Below, one piece after another: positions 45,501 to 58,287 of a stretch of 64,000 nucleotides of DNA; the stretch's first letter is position 1; each line of letters begins with the position of its first letter. The notes under the pieces were generated by a model that made no database searches, had not been told where the DNA came from, and was given only the letters and a program-made list of their open reading frames with translations. A program made the translations under genes and the position numbers. The DNA is from Ficedula albicollis (Eukaryota > Chordata > Aves > Passeriformes > Muscicapidae). The stretch covers positions 20,277,495-20,341,494 of the forward strand of contig NC_021681.1 in assembly GCF_000247815.1 (NCBI RefSeq), given 5' to 3'.

Positions 45501-48500
45501 AATTAAATGTGATGTTTTTATCCTACATCCTTCACTGTATGTGAAGGGTTTTTTGCCAGAAATTCTATTCACATCACTAACATACATTTAAAAAAAAGAA
45601 CATAGAGTCTTTCAGTAATTTGTATCTGCAATAATTTTTACTCTTATTTAGTAATTTGAAACAGGTTAAAAATGTAATTTAAAGGATTTTCTGTTACAAG
45701 CTGCAAGTGCCTGCAGAAGTAGCTGACTATCAGGATCTATCTGAAAAATTACTTTTATTGCTTAGTCATTCCTAAAAGCCCTGTTAGGTTAGGCCATGCA
45801 TTTAATTCCTGCTGCTCCCTGAGCCATGCCATGGCTGAGGTAACTGTGACCAGGTTTCCGCTGTTGTAGGGAGGTTCATGCAGTGGTGAATTTCTCAGTG
45901 TGTTTTGTGTTTTCTGTGTGTGCTCTCTGGGGAAAATTCCTCTTGAAGCAGCTTCCCTTGAGGGTGTGGTGGTTCTCTGCTCTCCTGTAGGGCCTCCAGG
46001 TTCTTTCTCTTGTTTGGCATCAATTTGGGGGTAATTTCGGTTATTTACTTGAGCAGAGTAATGAATGAAAAATCCTTAATGTAAACATCAAGTGTGCAAG
46101 GTTCAAAGCATAAAAGTTGAAACTTACTGCTCTGTCTTGTTTGCTCAACCAGCAGGATCAACATCCCCTTTTAATGACCTTTTGCACTTGGAGTTAAAAT
46201 TTTATAAGCTTTTTAAACTTTGCTTCTGATTATTTTTTTCCAAATTAAATTTTAGTAATGCAGCTGGCATATACAGTTAGGTTTGTAGAAATGATCAAAG
46301 CAGTACATAATAGCCTAGCAGAGAATTAAAATTACATTAATGGAGGGTCAGGACCTTTTCACTTAGTTCTTGTGGACTACTGTGTTACAGGGAGGACCAG
46401 AACACTTTTCCAGTCTAGGGTGGTGGTATCATGGTTTTAGAAATTACTGTCCATTTGGCTGCTGGAGGCTTTTTGGGAGTGAAAGAAGTTTGCTTGATTC
46501 TCTTGAATTTAAACATGGAAAATGATTGCTGACCAAAATACCCTGTGGTTCCCCAATCAAGAAAGGAAAAAACGTTCAAGTCTTCCTGAGCTTAGCAGCA
46601 GACTAAATAGCAGAGGGTTTCTTAGAGGTCAGTGGCTGCTTTTAGGATGATGGAAAGTCTGAAATGTTAAGGCCTGTTTAAGGCATGTGTTGCCTTCCTT
46701 GGTTTTAATCCTAGTGTGAAGGAGGTGCTTGGGAAGTTTTAGTGTTATTTGTAATGTGTTTTGTGAGCTTTTGTCAATGGAGTTTAGTACTTAGAAACTT
46801 GTTTGTTCTTTTCCAGATCCTCTTCCAGGGGCAGAGTTAGCTGTTTTACTGTTGAGTGCATCCTGCTTCAAACAGCATTTTTTTGTCATGTGGATTCTCT
46901 TGTGGTGCCCAGTGTTCCTGTGCTTCTGTCTTCAAACCTTAATCCCTTAGTTTACATGAGATCAGTTTCTAATGATTTAATCTGTAATGAATATTGGTGG
47001 TAGTAATCACCATGTTGCACAAATACAGGATCAGTAATTATTCTCATCACAAGTGTGTCATGTATTCCTAGGGACTGTTTACATTTTGAAGTTGCCTGTA
47101 GAGATTAACTTCATCAAGCTATTTTAAGGATTGTTCATGTAACTCACTCTTCATAATTTGTTGGTGTGAAATTCAGCTTCTGAGTGGTCACTTGAAAACA
47201 CTGGATGGTTTGATCATAGTTTTTATCTTCCTGTTGAATCCTTTTAGTATGTATTGGTTATCACTGCAAGATCTATTGCAGCAATCCTTCCCCTTTGTAA
47301 ACTTTCTCTGGAGTCTCAAAGTTCCCCTTTGTCAATGTGGATGGACAAAAAGAACAGAAATTTCTTTGAAGCTAATGTGCTGTTCTGTAGTGGGGGTTTG
47401 CTTTCAGCTAAAAGAGTGAGAAGGGGATAGAGTTGAAACTGATTGTAATTTGTTTTTTAAATAAATTCCATGTAAATAATCAAGGTCTCTAATTTTTGTT
47501 TGTTTATTTTCTTAACAAAGCATATATTGTTATCAGTAGGAAACTGAATGTCATTTTAATTCTTTCAGTAAAAAGACTGGTAGAGAAATAGCTTTTATCC
47601 TTTTTTCATCCTTTAAAATAAATATTGATAGAAACTATCATAATATGGTTTGTGTTACAGGTGGTGTAATACCAAGGGCTGTACTGCTGCCACATCACAA
47701 TTTTGTGGGGTTTCAGAGAGTAGTTCTGGTAAGGACACTCAATGATTTATCTATTTATTTGTCATAAAAGTGGACTGTAGTTTGGTACAATTTAGTGTTA
47801 CGTGCATTTACAGTATTTGTTAGGTATCAGTTTCTGCACTGAACCCTTACATTAAGTGTTCTTTTATTCAATGGTCTTTAACAGCTCCTTTTGGAGCTGT
47901 TAGTGTCTCATGTGTAAATCTGTGTTCATTCTGTTGAGAGTTATGACATAACACATCAATTCACAGTATGGAAATTATTAATAAATAGACCTTTTGTCAA
48001 AACACATTGTAAAAACTGTATTGTCTCCTTGAGATGTGGAGTAACTATTGCCTCAGTTCATAAGAAAGGATGAAAAATTACTGTGTTTTTGATTATAGTA
48101 TGTTTTTTTTCAAGTGCTCAAGTCTTGTTTTCCTAAAAGTAAATACAAGTGTGTGTTTCAGAGAGTAGATATCCAGACCATGTGCTGTTATTAGTGTCTG
48201 CTTAAATGTGATGTACAGTCACGATTTTGCAGTTGTTTTCTTTAAATGTACATAACTGCAAACTCTGTATCATTTCTTTTGAGTTTGGAAACTTTCCTTA
48301 AATATATTTTCTTATCTCTTCTCCATGGCTAGAGTTACAAGGGAGATGAGATTACCTATGCTTATTCTTAGAAAGGGAAAATTCCTTGTGCACCAGGCCA
48401 CCAGCAGCCATGCTCAAACATTGTGCAGGAGCACAATTGAGCATTTGTTCTTTCAGCAGGAGACAACTGAGAGCACATTTGTATCTGTAGAATTTTTAAT

Positions 48501-48567
48501 ATATACCATAATTTAACAAATGTCTTGTGGGTGTAGCAGATGTCTTCTTTCCCCAGCACCCCCCTCC
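42565..48567. other. Unique stretch without a recognised gene
   Basis: About 6 kb. Of the frames, 44702-45007 (+) and 43203-43572 (both strands) are the longest, and none shows a domain or convincing splice borders. A perfect hairpin lies at 47879-47902. T- and A-runs are common (44590, 45271). Confidence 0.45.
47879..47902. repeat. Perfect 10-bp inverted repeat with 4-nt loop
   Basis: TAACAGCTCC, TTTT, GGAGCTGTTA. The arms pair completely, and the next bases (T against G) do not. The stem is too short for a microRNA precursor. It may be chance or a cruciform-prone site. Confidence 0.6.
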
Positions 48568-49202
<635 letters not shown>

Positions 49203-52200
49203 AAATCCACAATTCCTTAAATTTTTTGGCAATCTCTCTTGGTGTGCTTAGGTCATTAGAGGGCACTCAGAGACAGGGAATTTGTTTTAACAAACCTTAC
49301 CTTTGCAGTAGACCCCCACAAGGTAGAGAAGGAAGAATATTGCTGATGTTCTTTGTGGCCTTGCAGGGTAGTGTTGTACTGGCTCTGCTCCAGCACATCA
49401 CTTAAGCAGTTGAAGGCAGTGGGGCTGGAATATGTTTAAATATTCTTCTGGATTGATCTGTATCCGTGTGCACTTTGCAAAAACAAGGTGGGGTCCACAA
49501 GAACTTCTCAATGGGATTTTCTGGTCAAGCTTAGAAACAAATGAAGTTTTTATGTGTTGTAGAATCTGAGGAGAGGGGTGTCCTTGCTTGAGAAGTCTCT
49601 GGACTAATAAATGAAGGAAGCAAAAGGTGTTGGAAGTTGTGAGTGAATAAAGACTGAAGCCATTTTCCCTTCTGCCCTTGCATTAGGTTGGTTTATCTAA
49701 AATAATAGGGCATGGCAGTACTCACAGTGTGTGATTTCCAGTGCTGTAAGTCCATAATGCCTTGAGCATGCACCACTCATGCATGTAGGCTTAATTTGGA
49801 GTTTCTAGGTCTTGGAGTGGCAGAAAATGGGCTTTCAGATTTACAGGAGAGAAATGGCTTTGGGAAGGTTTGAGTAGCATCACTCAAGAATGTTAAATGG
49901 CAATTCTGCAAAGTAAAAACATCATAGCTTTATAAATATTGTAAGAAAAGAAAGATGATGTGAGCTCTTTGGAGTCTGAGAAATAACTGAAAATTTTTCA
50001 AAATGTTGCGAGCAATTTGTGCAGTACTTATTAAAGTATAATGTCATCTGGAGAAGTCATGGACTTCTTCCTCTCTGTCATCTCTTTATTTTCAAATAAT
50101 GCTCCCATTACTGGAAATGGGTGAGCAGAATTTTACGTGCATAGAATCTGTTTGAGGTGAGGTAAAGATAACCAAAGGAGGTGAGTTTCTTTTTGTGAAA
50201 AGCCATCCTATCGAATTTGTTTGACTCTGAACTAGGAGAAGCAGTTACTGTGATTGGTTAATTCTGCAAAAAGCAGAGTAGAGGTCACTTGTGGGACAAG
50301 CTGCAGCCCATTTCAGTGCAGCTGCCTGTGTAATAGTGGCCTGCAGTTACAAGGCAGGGTGTATTTCCATCTCTGCTAATGTTTTAGCTTGACTCAGCAA
50401 AAAACTGTTTTTTCTACACAAAGCTATGGTTGTGTTTCCAACTGCATCAGTGCAGGAGCATTTTAATTCAAAATAGCACCTTCTGCTGGAGGGGGGTCCT
50501 TATCGGACAGATGAGGCATTGTCAGGTTTTGAATAGTTTGCTTCAAAGGGGATTAATTAAAAAATTAGTGAGAACAGATGTCTGATGTTGGCCTGAGCAG
50601 TCAGAAAGAAGAGGAAATGTCCTGGGTTTGAACTTTTTATCTTAATTGGATCCCTTGTGACTTTCAGCCTGTTTGATAAGAGTTTCTGCAGTAGACTCAC
50701 TCTCCTGCTTCTACTGTACAAAGCCAACAGCTTTAAATTTTAAGGTTTTTATGTGTAGGTATAGGCACTCAGGCAGGTTTTTGCATACAGCTTGGGAGGA
50801 TGATTCCTTCACAAAACAAGAACTTTATATACCACAGGCTGCTTTAGTATAGCTTTTTTATATCCCATGTGCTATACAGAAAAGCAAAACAGTGGTTTTT
50901 TTAAACTGTTTTTAAATGTATTTTTTGAATGTCATTATATATTCTTCTACAGGTGCGTTCAGGCTCCTTTTACCAGTTAGACCTTCTGTAGAGTGCCAAA
51001 TTAGCAAGAGGAACATTTGGTATGCTGCTTTAATCTTCTAAGATCAACAATGCAATTACTTCTAGAGATGCAGGTGACTTTGCAATGTGTAGGAGCCGTC
51101 TGGGGCTGTGTTATGGCAGGCACAATCATCCAATCTCTGGGAATTTTTCCTTTACTGTAGTATAAATATGCCTTTAGACTTAAGCACTGATGAAGTATCA
51201 GAACTTGGCACTTATTCAAAGTTGTCCTTAGTGTGGGATAATTTGAGTTAGGCAAAATATTCCAATTTCTACAGGCAAGGAAAGAAGCTTGTTTTTGTTT
51301 TTCAGGGCTTTCTATAAAAGACAAGACTTCTCTTGATGATTCAGATATTGGAACAGTTCCCAGTTTTAAAAAAAAGGTATATTGCAGGGTATAGAAAATC
51401 TGGTCAAGGAGGCTGATGACACTGACATTGTCACGTGCCTTTTCCTTGGATTATAGGCATATCACCTCAGCATACATGCTATTCTTAATATTCTGTCAAA
51501 AGACCCTTGGTACAGTTTCATTTTGACAAAAAGCAGATGCTGAAGGCAGAAGGGGAATCAGCTTAATGTCTAGACAACTTTTGGAGGCATGAGTGAGTTT
51601 TTCATCAAATATATATATGCTTGAAGGGAAAAATCAATACAACTTCTTATTGAACTTTGGGTATAGCTAATATAGATGGAGATGTCTCTGCCAAAATACA
51701 CAGCACTAATACCTAGACAGTACAGGTTTTGCTCATGGAAACCTCCACACTCAGATTTGAGGTATGGCACAGAGTAGGACACAGAGGTGCAGAGATGGAA
51801 TGTGTGCATTGAGGGTGGTTCCTGTAGCAGAAACTGAAAATTGTATAAATTAAAGGAAGAAACACTTGCAGGCTTGGGAAACAATCTGTCTCCTTGCTGC
51901 AGAGTTCCTGGGGGTGAGGTGTTTCTGTCAGAGCTGCCTGTGTGCCCACCAGGGTCTGGTGTTGGGCAGCCTCACAGTGGGACTGCACCAAGGGACCCTT
52001 GGTTGTCACCCCACTGTCCCCTGAGCCCTGTGCAGGAGGCATGGCAGCCCTGAAGGGACCATCATGACAGAATGCCCAGGAGTGCCCAATCTTTCATTTT
52101 GTAAAAGTAAAAGCAGCACTCTGCCCTAATGACCCACCCCTTCCACCTCTGGGTCACCTTTTCCAGAGCTGTCTCAGGAGCTCGCTCCTCTTTCCAAACC

Positions 52201-52828
52201 TCTCCAGCATGGAGATGCTGCTGGGGTTGCTGTTGCTTTACTCCTCTGTTATTTTGTGATAGATCACAGCAGTACTGCAGACTGCCACACAGAGCAGTGA
52301 AAGAAGAAATGGGAATTTTTGCATTGGTCTCACATTCCTGATATTTTCAGTTGCAAATGGAAGATGGGATGAGTACAGTGGTGATGCTGTGTCACTGCCT
52401 AGGACAATGAATCAGTGCTGTCTGCAGCTGCAGACACTCTGAGTGGCCGTGCCCAGAGTCTGTAGCAGGGCTGAGATCATGGGTATTAAACCCCTTCTGT
52501 AAGATTTGATGTAAGTGTAACAAATAAGAGCTTTGCCTCTTCGAATACCAAAAGTAATGTTTGTCAGACAATGTTTCTTGATTTCTTGCATGGCTTTTGA
52601 GAGATGGGTCTTGGTAGGAAGTAGCCACAAAAGGCAAGAACTTCACATCCTGTTCTTTGTTAGAAATAATTCTGATGTGGCATCTAAGTGATCCAGGTGC
52701 TTCTGGAAAGTTTAGATACCTAACTTCAAAGTTCACCTGAAATTAAATCTTGAGGTGCCAAAGTGGATACAGTTGGTTTCTGATCCACTTCATAGGCCCT
52801 TTTCTGAAATAAATTTGTGAGTGTTAAA
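49203..52828. other. Unique stretch without a recognised gene
   Basis: About 3.6 kb. Part of 51880-52220 is GC-richer and contains overlapping frames on both strands without domain features. No RNA gene or mobile element was recognised. Confidence 0.45.
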
Positions 52829-52935
52829 TTTGTTTTAGTTAGTACATTTTTTTTTTATTCTTAAATGAGGAATATGTGGAGTTTGTTTTAGTTAGTACAT
52901 TTTTTTTTTTATTCTTAAATGAGGAATATGTGATT
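52829..52935. repeat. 53-bp tandem duplication
   Basis: TTTGTTTTAGTTAGTACATT, a T run, ATTCTTAAATGAGGAATATG occurs twice with period 53. The T run is one base longer in the second copy. Confidence 0.95.
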
Positions 52936-54191
52936 TAATTTTTTTCCCCTGCTAATTGATCTTTAATTATGAAAAAAACCAAAACCTAGGTGAAGATGGT
53001 TTCATACAGCCCTTTTGCACTTGATGTTGTTTACACTGGTAACTGATTTCTGTATTTTGTCCTCAGACACTGCAGTTTGATTATTCCTGAACAAAACTGT
53101 GCTGTAGTTCTAAGATGGCTTCTTAAAGACTCAGAGCTGTAGTTTGCACTTCTGAATTCTGGTGTTGCTTTTGCTTTTATTTAAGAATAAGGCAACATTA
53201 ATAATGTCGTAGGTGGCATTGGTGGAGCACTATGAGGAAAGGAGGCATTTTTTGCAGATTAGCAACACAGTAGGGCAGGGATAGTGCAGGAGTGTGGGAG
53301 TAGACACAGCTCCTGGAGATTCACACGTATTCTGGGTTTGCATTCATGTGACCAATTGCAGAAACACGTTATCTATGACTTTTGGTTTTGCAAAAAGCGG
53401 TGAGGGGGGTTTCCGCTTTCTTCAAGATCCTGCACTCAGAATGGTTATTTACCTGCAGATTCCCACAGGTTCACTTCAGGCTGCTTTAGTGAGCAGAGGT
53501 GGATGTGAAACTCCTTGGGCAAAGCAAAGAGTTGAGTTTTTAATCTGAGGGTAAACTTTCTTAAGCTTTCTTTAGAACTCCATTCATGCATAATGCTGCA
53601 GTCAGTTGTGAGTGACACGTCTCTAAATCTCTTGAGGTGAAATTCTGCTGGCCAGCTGCATTAGATTTTTTAGCATGTCTAATATCTGGTAAATGGAGAA
53701 AAGCTTGTTTAAGGGGCAGTGTATTTCTGCTATTAATGTTCACAAGTGCCAATCTATCTGTTTGCCATTAATCTACAGGTCATGAGTAATACTGACCTTG
53801 TCCTAAGAAGTCTGAAGTATTCAAGGCTTTTGTTAAAAAAATCCACAACAAACCCCTGCATTGTTAGTATAACTAATTAATTGTTTTCCCTGTCCAAAGG
53901 GCATGCTCTTCTTGTTCTTCATCCCAAATTTAAAAACAGATAAAGAAATCTGGCCTCTTCTTCAGTAAGGAGCAGGTTCTGATGTAGTTGCTCTGTGATT
54001 AACGGCCACTAAAGCTGGAAATTCTCTTTTCTTGTTAACAGTTCATATTTTCTTGACTTGAAATTTCAATAAATTGTAACTAAAGGATCTTCTCTATATC
54101 CTGTGGGGTTGTTAGGTTGGATGTTTTTCGTTTTTCACCCCATTATGGTATTCCCTCACAGGGGTTTTGTGTTTCATCCTTAATTTTTCAG

Positions 54192-54358
54192 AAACCCGGG
54201 ACTCAGAGCTGTTACTGTTCAACAAGACATCTGCCTCAGGAAAAGAATTGGCAGCTTTTATGCATCACAAAGGAATTTCAGAAAAATTATTTATTCCCAA
54301 ACTAGATTCTGCCAGAGTACATAATTCCAAAACTTATTTTCTCATGGGAAAGGCATAA
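54192..54358 (+). other. Candidate coding segment with weak NTR-like tail
   Basis: TTTCATCCTTAATTTTTCAG is a strong acceptor. With two leading bases the frame runs 54 codons to TAA at 54356-54358. The peptide starts TRDSELLLFNKTSASGKELA and ends ARVHNSKTYFLMGKA. An in-frame ATG upstream at 54167 would give 63 residues if unspliced. Composition looks protein-like. The end (K-T-Y-F-L-M-G-K) resembles the Y-L-I-M-G-K/R strand of netrin-like (NTR) domains found in complement C3/C5 and secreted frizzled-related proteins. The nearby cysteine of those families is absent, so the resemblance is weak and may be chance. No donor is seen before the stop. It could be a real last exon, a decayed exon, or a chance frame. 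Confidence 0.28.
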
Positions 54359-55110
54359 AAGACTAGGCTTAGCAATGGGAAAATAAGCTGGGTTTATTTG
54401 CTTTTAGAGTGGATCAAAGGCTCTTCAAGACCTGTTCTGTGCACTGAGCACCTCGTTACTGCCTCTCTCTTTTTCATATGTTTATATCCTTAACACTGCT
54501 GAAGCTGTACTGTGCCTGATAATCCCTAATCTTTTCCAAAATAATGTAGGTATCAGGAAAGATGCTCACAGAGTATCCTACCACTCCAGGAAATGCTTCT
54601 CCTGTTCCATTTATGTGGTCAGTATTATTTATGGAGTAGTTCTGCCAACTTATTGTACTGAAAATAATACCTGCACTTGAAAATAACTTTGTAGATGCTT
54701 AAAAAGCCAAGATGAGACTCTTCAGGCTCAGACACGAGCAGGGTAAATGAGTGGGTGGATCTTTTGTTGGAAAAGGTCATGTTCATATGCCCAGACAGAA
54801 GCATGTTTGGTTTTTGGTTTTAATTTGGTTGTTCACTAGAAAAGAGGAACCAGTCCCCAAAGACCTACAGAAATTTAGTGTAGCTACCCAAGTAATGATA
54901 ACCTTACTAAACCCAAACCTCAATAAAAACCAAAAATACAGTGTTTGGCAAAAAAGCCTCTTCCAACACCGTCAGGCAGGAGTGGCCACCATTGAGTGTT
55001 TCCAAACTTGGACTCTGCTCTCAGAGCTGCTTGGATCCCTGCAGGCTCAGCCTTGCAGGTGCCCAGTCACACCACAGAGCACAATTTGGAGTATGTTTGT
55101 TTAGCTGTTG

Positions 55111-55154
55111 ATGTGCAGAAGCTCTGGATGTGCAGTCTGAAGTGACCTGAGCAA
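55111..55154. repeat. 43-bp word, single copy before the 1.2 kb unit
   Basis: ATGTGCAGAAGCTCTGGATG, then TGCAGTCTGAAGTGACCTGA and GCAA. The same word occurs twice in tandem at 56361-56446, inside the junction between the two large copies. It marks how the nested duplication was built. Confidence 0.9.
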
Positions 55155-56358
55155 GGAGGTGCCCAGCTAACACGCTGTGGGCACCAGCTGGGGCAGAGGC
55201 CCCTGCTCTGGTCCCAGTCCATGCACCTGCTCAGGTGCTGGGAGCTCGGAGCACTGCTGTGCTGGTTACTCTGGCATCCCAATCACCTCGAATTCTTGTT
55301 GTTATGGCAACATTAAAAAGACTTCCTTATCGAGTGAGGGAACCCATTGTGGTAAATACACTGAAGTGCCTCAGACAAAGGCCTTTCTCCTGCAGGCAGT
55401 TCAGGACATGACTCAGGGCACCGGGCTATACAAACAAGGACAAATAAAATGAACAGGGTTTACTTGGACTAGAAAACACTGATGCTGAATTTAATTTTTT
55501 TTTTTTTTCAACCAACAGAATTTATTTGTGCAAAATGTTAGGAACTTGTGTTGTAATGGAAAAGTAATGAAAGAAGGAGACAGAAAAGGAGTGAGTGAAG
55601 GAGGCAAGACGAATGCTCTGGAGAGCAGATGGAGAGGTGGGCTTAGGAGTGCAGAGTATGTGTAGCAGTGCACGGTGAGGAGGTGAAAACCAGGGCAAAT
55701 GTGTGACCACAGGCTTTTGAGATCGGATGTCAGATAAGGGATGAAAGCTGGAAGATGGATCACCAGCTTGGGAAAGATAGCAAGAGCAGTGGGCAGGAGC
55801 TGCAAGAGGGTGACACTGCAGGAAAAGGGAAGAGGAGCCCGTACAGCTGTATAAAAAATCCCCAGTCAGGATAAGGCTGCTGTTGTAGGAGTGCAAAAAT
55901 ACCTTCCCACAGCTGCTTCTGGGAACTACATCTGCTGTTTTATTATCAGCAGGTAGCAATGTAAATACTTTAATCATAACAAATAGAATCCATGCCAGGC
56001 TATCCAATCACTAATCACCGTTCCACAAAAAGATTTACAGAACACACAAAACCCCCCAAAAAACCACAGACAGCTGAGAACTGACTAATTACAAAAGTCT
56101 GCCCAAACTTCAGTGGTTTTCCATGGAGAAATAAGTAGCATTAGTTGGAGAATGAGTCTTGTTTTGTAAGCCATCAGCATCCAGCAGCAGTCTAGTGAAA
56201 AACTGTGTCACTGTTAGTGCACCAGTATCCATCAGCTCAAGCAATTGATGTAGATGTAATCACTGTCTCTAATAGAAATAAAGTCAGGGTAATGGAACAT
56301 TGTCACAGGATCAATGTCTCCTGTTTTGAAAATAAACCCCCTCAGCTTTGCTTTTGCA
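55152..56358. repeat. ~1.2 kb direct duplication, first copy (period 1406)
   Basis: It matches 56558-57764 from CAAGGAGGTGCCCAGC to CAGCTTTGCTTTTGCA, with about two substitutions seen (CTGCAGGAAAAG/CTGCAAGAAAAG, CTGTATAAAA/CTATATAAAA). It contains a minus-strand 3' retrocopy-like end at 55495-55526 and a 161-codon minus-strand frame (55522-56007) of unknown and probably no function. Confidence 0.96.
55495..55526 (-). other. Retrocopy-like 3' end: AATAAA plus poly(A)
   Basis: On the minus strand AATAAA (55526-55521) is followed 12 nt later by a run of 14 A (55508-55495). A poly(A) tract in genomic DNA at the right distance from a poly(A) signal is the hallmark of an inserted transcript: a processed pseudogene or a non-LTR-mobilised RNA. 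The source sequence would lie at higher coordinates, up to perhaps 56 kb, and I could not identify it. The same ending is present in the second copy at 56901-56932. Confidence 0.45.
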
Positions 56359-56557
56359 GTTGTGCAGAAACTCTGGATGTGCAGTCTGAAGTGACCTGAG
56401 CAATGTGCAGAAGCTCTGGATGTGCAGTCTGAAGTGACCTGAGCAAGGAGGTGCCCAGCTAACACGCTGTGGGCACCAGCTGGGGCAGAGGCCCCTGCTC
56501 TGGTCCCAGTCCGTGCTCACCTCTGAGCACCTGCTCAGGTGCTGGGAGCTCGGAGCA
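56359..56557. repeat. Nested duplications at the junction of the 1.2 kb copies
   Basis: Two tandem 43-bp words (56361-56403 and 56404-56446, with CAGAAACTCT in the first against CAGAAGCTCT in the second) are followed by a 114-bp unit, 56444-56557. This unit repeats at 56558-56660 in a 102-bp form. The extra 12 bp lie around CCGTGCTCACCTCTGAGCAC, against CCATGCACC. The single form is seen at 55152-55254. At least three duplication steps are needed. Confidence 0.9.
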
Positions 56558-57764
56558 CAAGGAGGTGCCCAGCTAACACGCTGTGGGCACCAGCTGGGGC
56601 AGAGGCCCCTGCTCTGGTCCCAGTCCATGCACCTGCTCAGGTGCTGGGAGCTCGGAGCACTGCTGTGCTGGTTACTCTGGCATCCCAATCACCTCGAATT
56701 CTTGTTGTTATGGCAACATTAAAAAGACTTCCTTATCGAGTGAGGGAACCCATTGTGGTAAATACACTGAAGTGCCTCAGACAAAGGCCTTTCTCCTGCA
56801 GGCAGTTCAGGACATGACTCAGGGCACCGGGCTATACAAACAAGGACAAATAAAATGAACAGGGTTTACTTGGACTAGAAAACACTGATGCTGAATTTAA
56901 TTTTTTTTTTTTTTCAACCAACAGAATTTATTTGTGCAAAATGTTAGGAACTTGTGTTGTAATGGAAAAGTAATGAAAGAAGGAGACAGAAAAGGAGTGA
57001 GTGAAGGAGGCAAGACGAATGCTCTGGAGAGCAGATGGAGAGGTGGGCTTAGGAGTGCAGAGTATGTGTAGCAGTGCACGGTGAGGAGGTGAAAACCAGG
57101 GCAAATGTGTGACCACAGGCTTTTGAGATCGGATGTCAGATAAGGGATGAAAGCTGGAAGATGGATCACCAGCTTGGGAAAGATAGCAAGAGCAGTGGGC
57201 AGGAGCTGCAAGAGGGTGACACTGCAAGAAAAGGGAAGAGGAGCCCGTACAGCTATATAAAAAATCCCCAGTCAGGATAAGGCTGCTGTTGTAGGAGTGC
57301 AAAAATACCTTCCCACAGCTGCTTCTGGGAACTACATCTGCTGTTTTATTATCAGCAGGTAGCAATGTAAATACTTTAATCATAACAAATAGAATCCATG
57401 CCAGGCTATCCAATCACTAATCACCGTTCCACAAAAAGATTTACAGAACACACAAAACCCCCCAAAAAACCACAGACAGCTGAGAACTGACTAATTACAA
57501 AAGTCTGCCCAAACTTCAGTGGTTTTCCATGGAGAAATAAGTAGCATTAGTTGGAGAATGAGTCTTGTTTTGTAAGCCATCAGCATCCAGCAGCAGTCTA
57601 GTGAAAAACTGTGTCACTGTTAGTGCACCAGTATCCATCAGCTCAAGCAATTGATGTAGATGTAATCACTGTCTCTAATAGAAATAAAGTCAGGGTAATG
57701 GAACATTGTCACAGGATCAATGTCTCCTGTTTTGAAAATAAACCCCCTCAGCTTTGCTTTTGCA
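56558..57764. repeat. ~1.2 kb direct duplication, second copy
   Basis: This is the second copy of 55152-56358. After 57764 the sequence leaves the repeat (TTTATGTACCAGCAGG against GTTGTGCAG). All frames in the first copy recur here at +1406. Confidence 0.96.
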
Positions 57765-58123
57765 TTTATGTACCAGCAGGCGACCACATCATTCAATTCA
57801 ATTGACACAGTCCCTTAGAGCCCTGAATGATCTATTGTGGGAACATCAGGAAGAACATATTGGAAAAAATGGAATGTTCCTGATCAGACTTACAGGCCAT
57901 GTTATTTAGTAGGTTTTCTAGCAGTGAAAATAAGTGAGAACAGAAACTTAGCACAGTATGGAGATTTTTAACCCTGTTTAACTGTTAATTTCTACAGGTT
58001 CTCAACCAGAAAGATTGAACCACAGGAGTTGTGTTTATTTTCAGTGGTGGTGTTCACAAATAGAAAAGCATTTTTGGACCTTGCCCCTCCCCACCTTAGT
58101 CTCAGCAGAAGCCCTTGACAGGG

Positions 58124-58287
58124 CTCATTTTGACTCACTCAAGGACTCTTCTCAAGCTGTTATTACTCATTTTGACTCACTCAAGGGCTCTTTTCAAGCT
58201 GTTATTTTCTCAGAATTTTTTACACGCTCATTTTGACTCACTCAAGGACTCTTCTCAAGCTGTTATTTTCTCAGAATTTTTTACACA
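58124..58287. repeat. Triplicated 42/61-bp tandem repeat
   Basis: CTCATTTTGACTCACTCAAG recurs at 58124, 58166 and 58227. The first unit is 42 bp. The second and third are 61 bp because they carry TTCTCAGAATTTTTTACAC. The third ends at the very base where the 960-bp duplication begins. Confidence 0.95.

Noticed and set aside
49280..49400. Minus-strand donor-like AAAG|GTAAGG with a 35-codon frame
   Set aside because: The matching acceptor is poor, no protein resemblance was found, and such single sites are common.
55522..56007. 161-codon minus-strand frame, repeated at 56928-57413
   Set aside because: About one frame of this length is expected by chance in 64 kb on both strands. It is low in charged residues, has no domain and ends near the retrocopy-like poly(A). 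Its repetition comes from the duplication, not selection.
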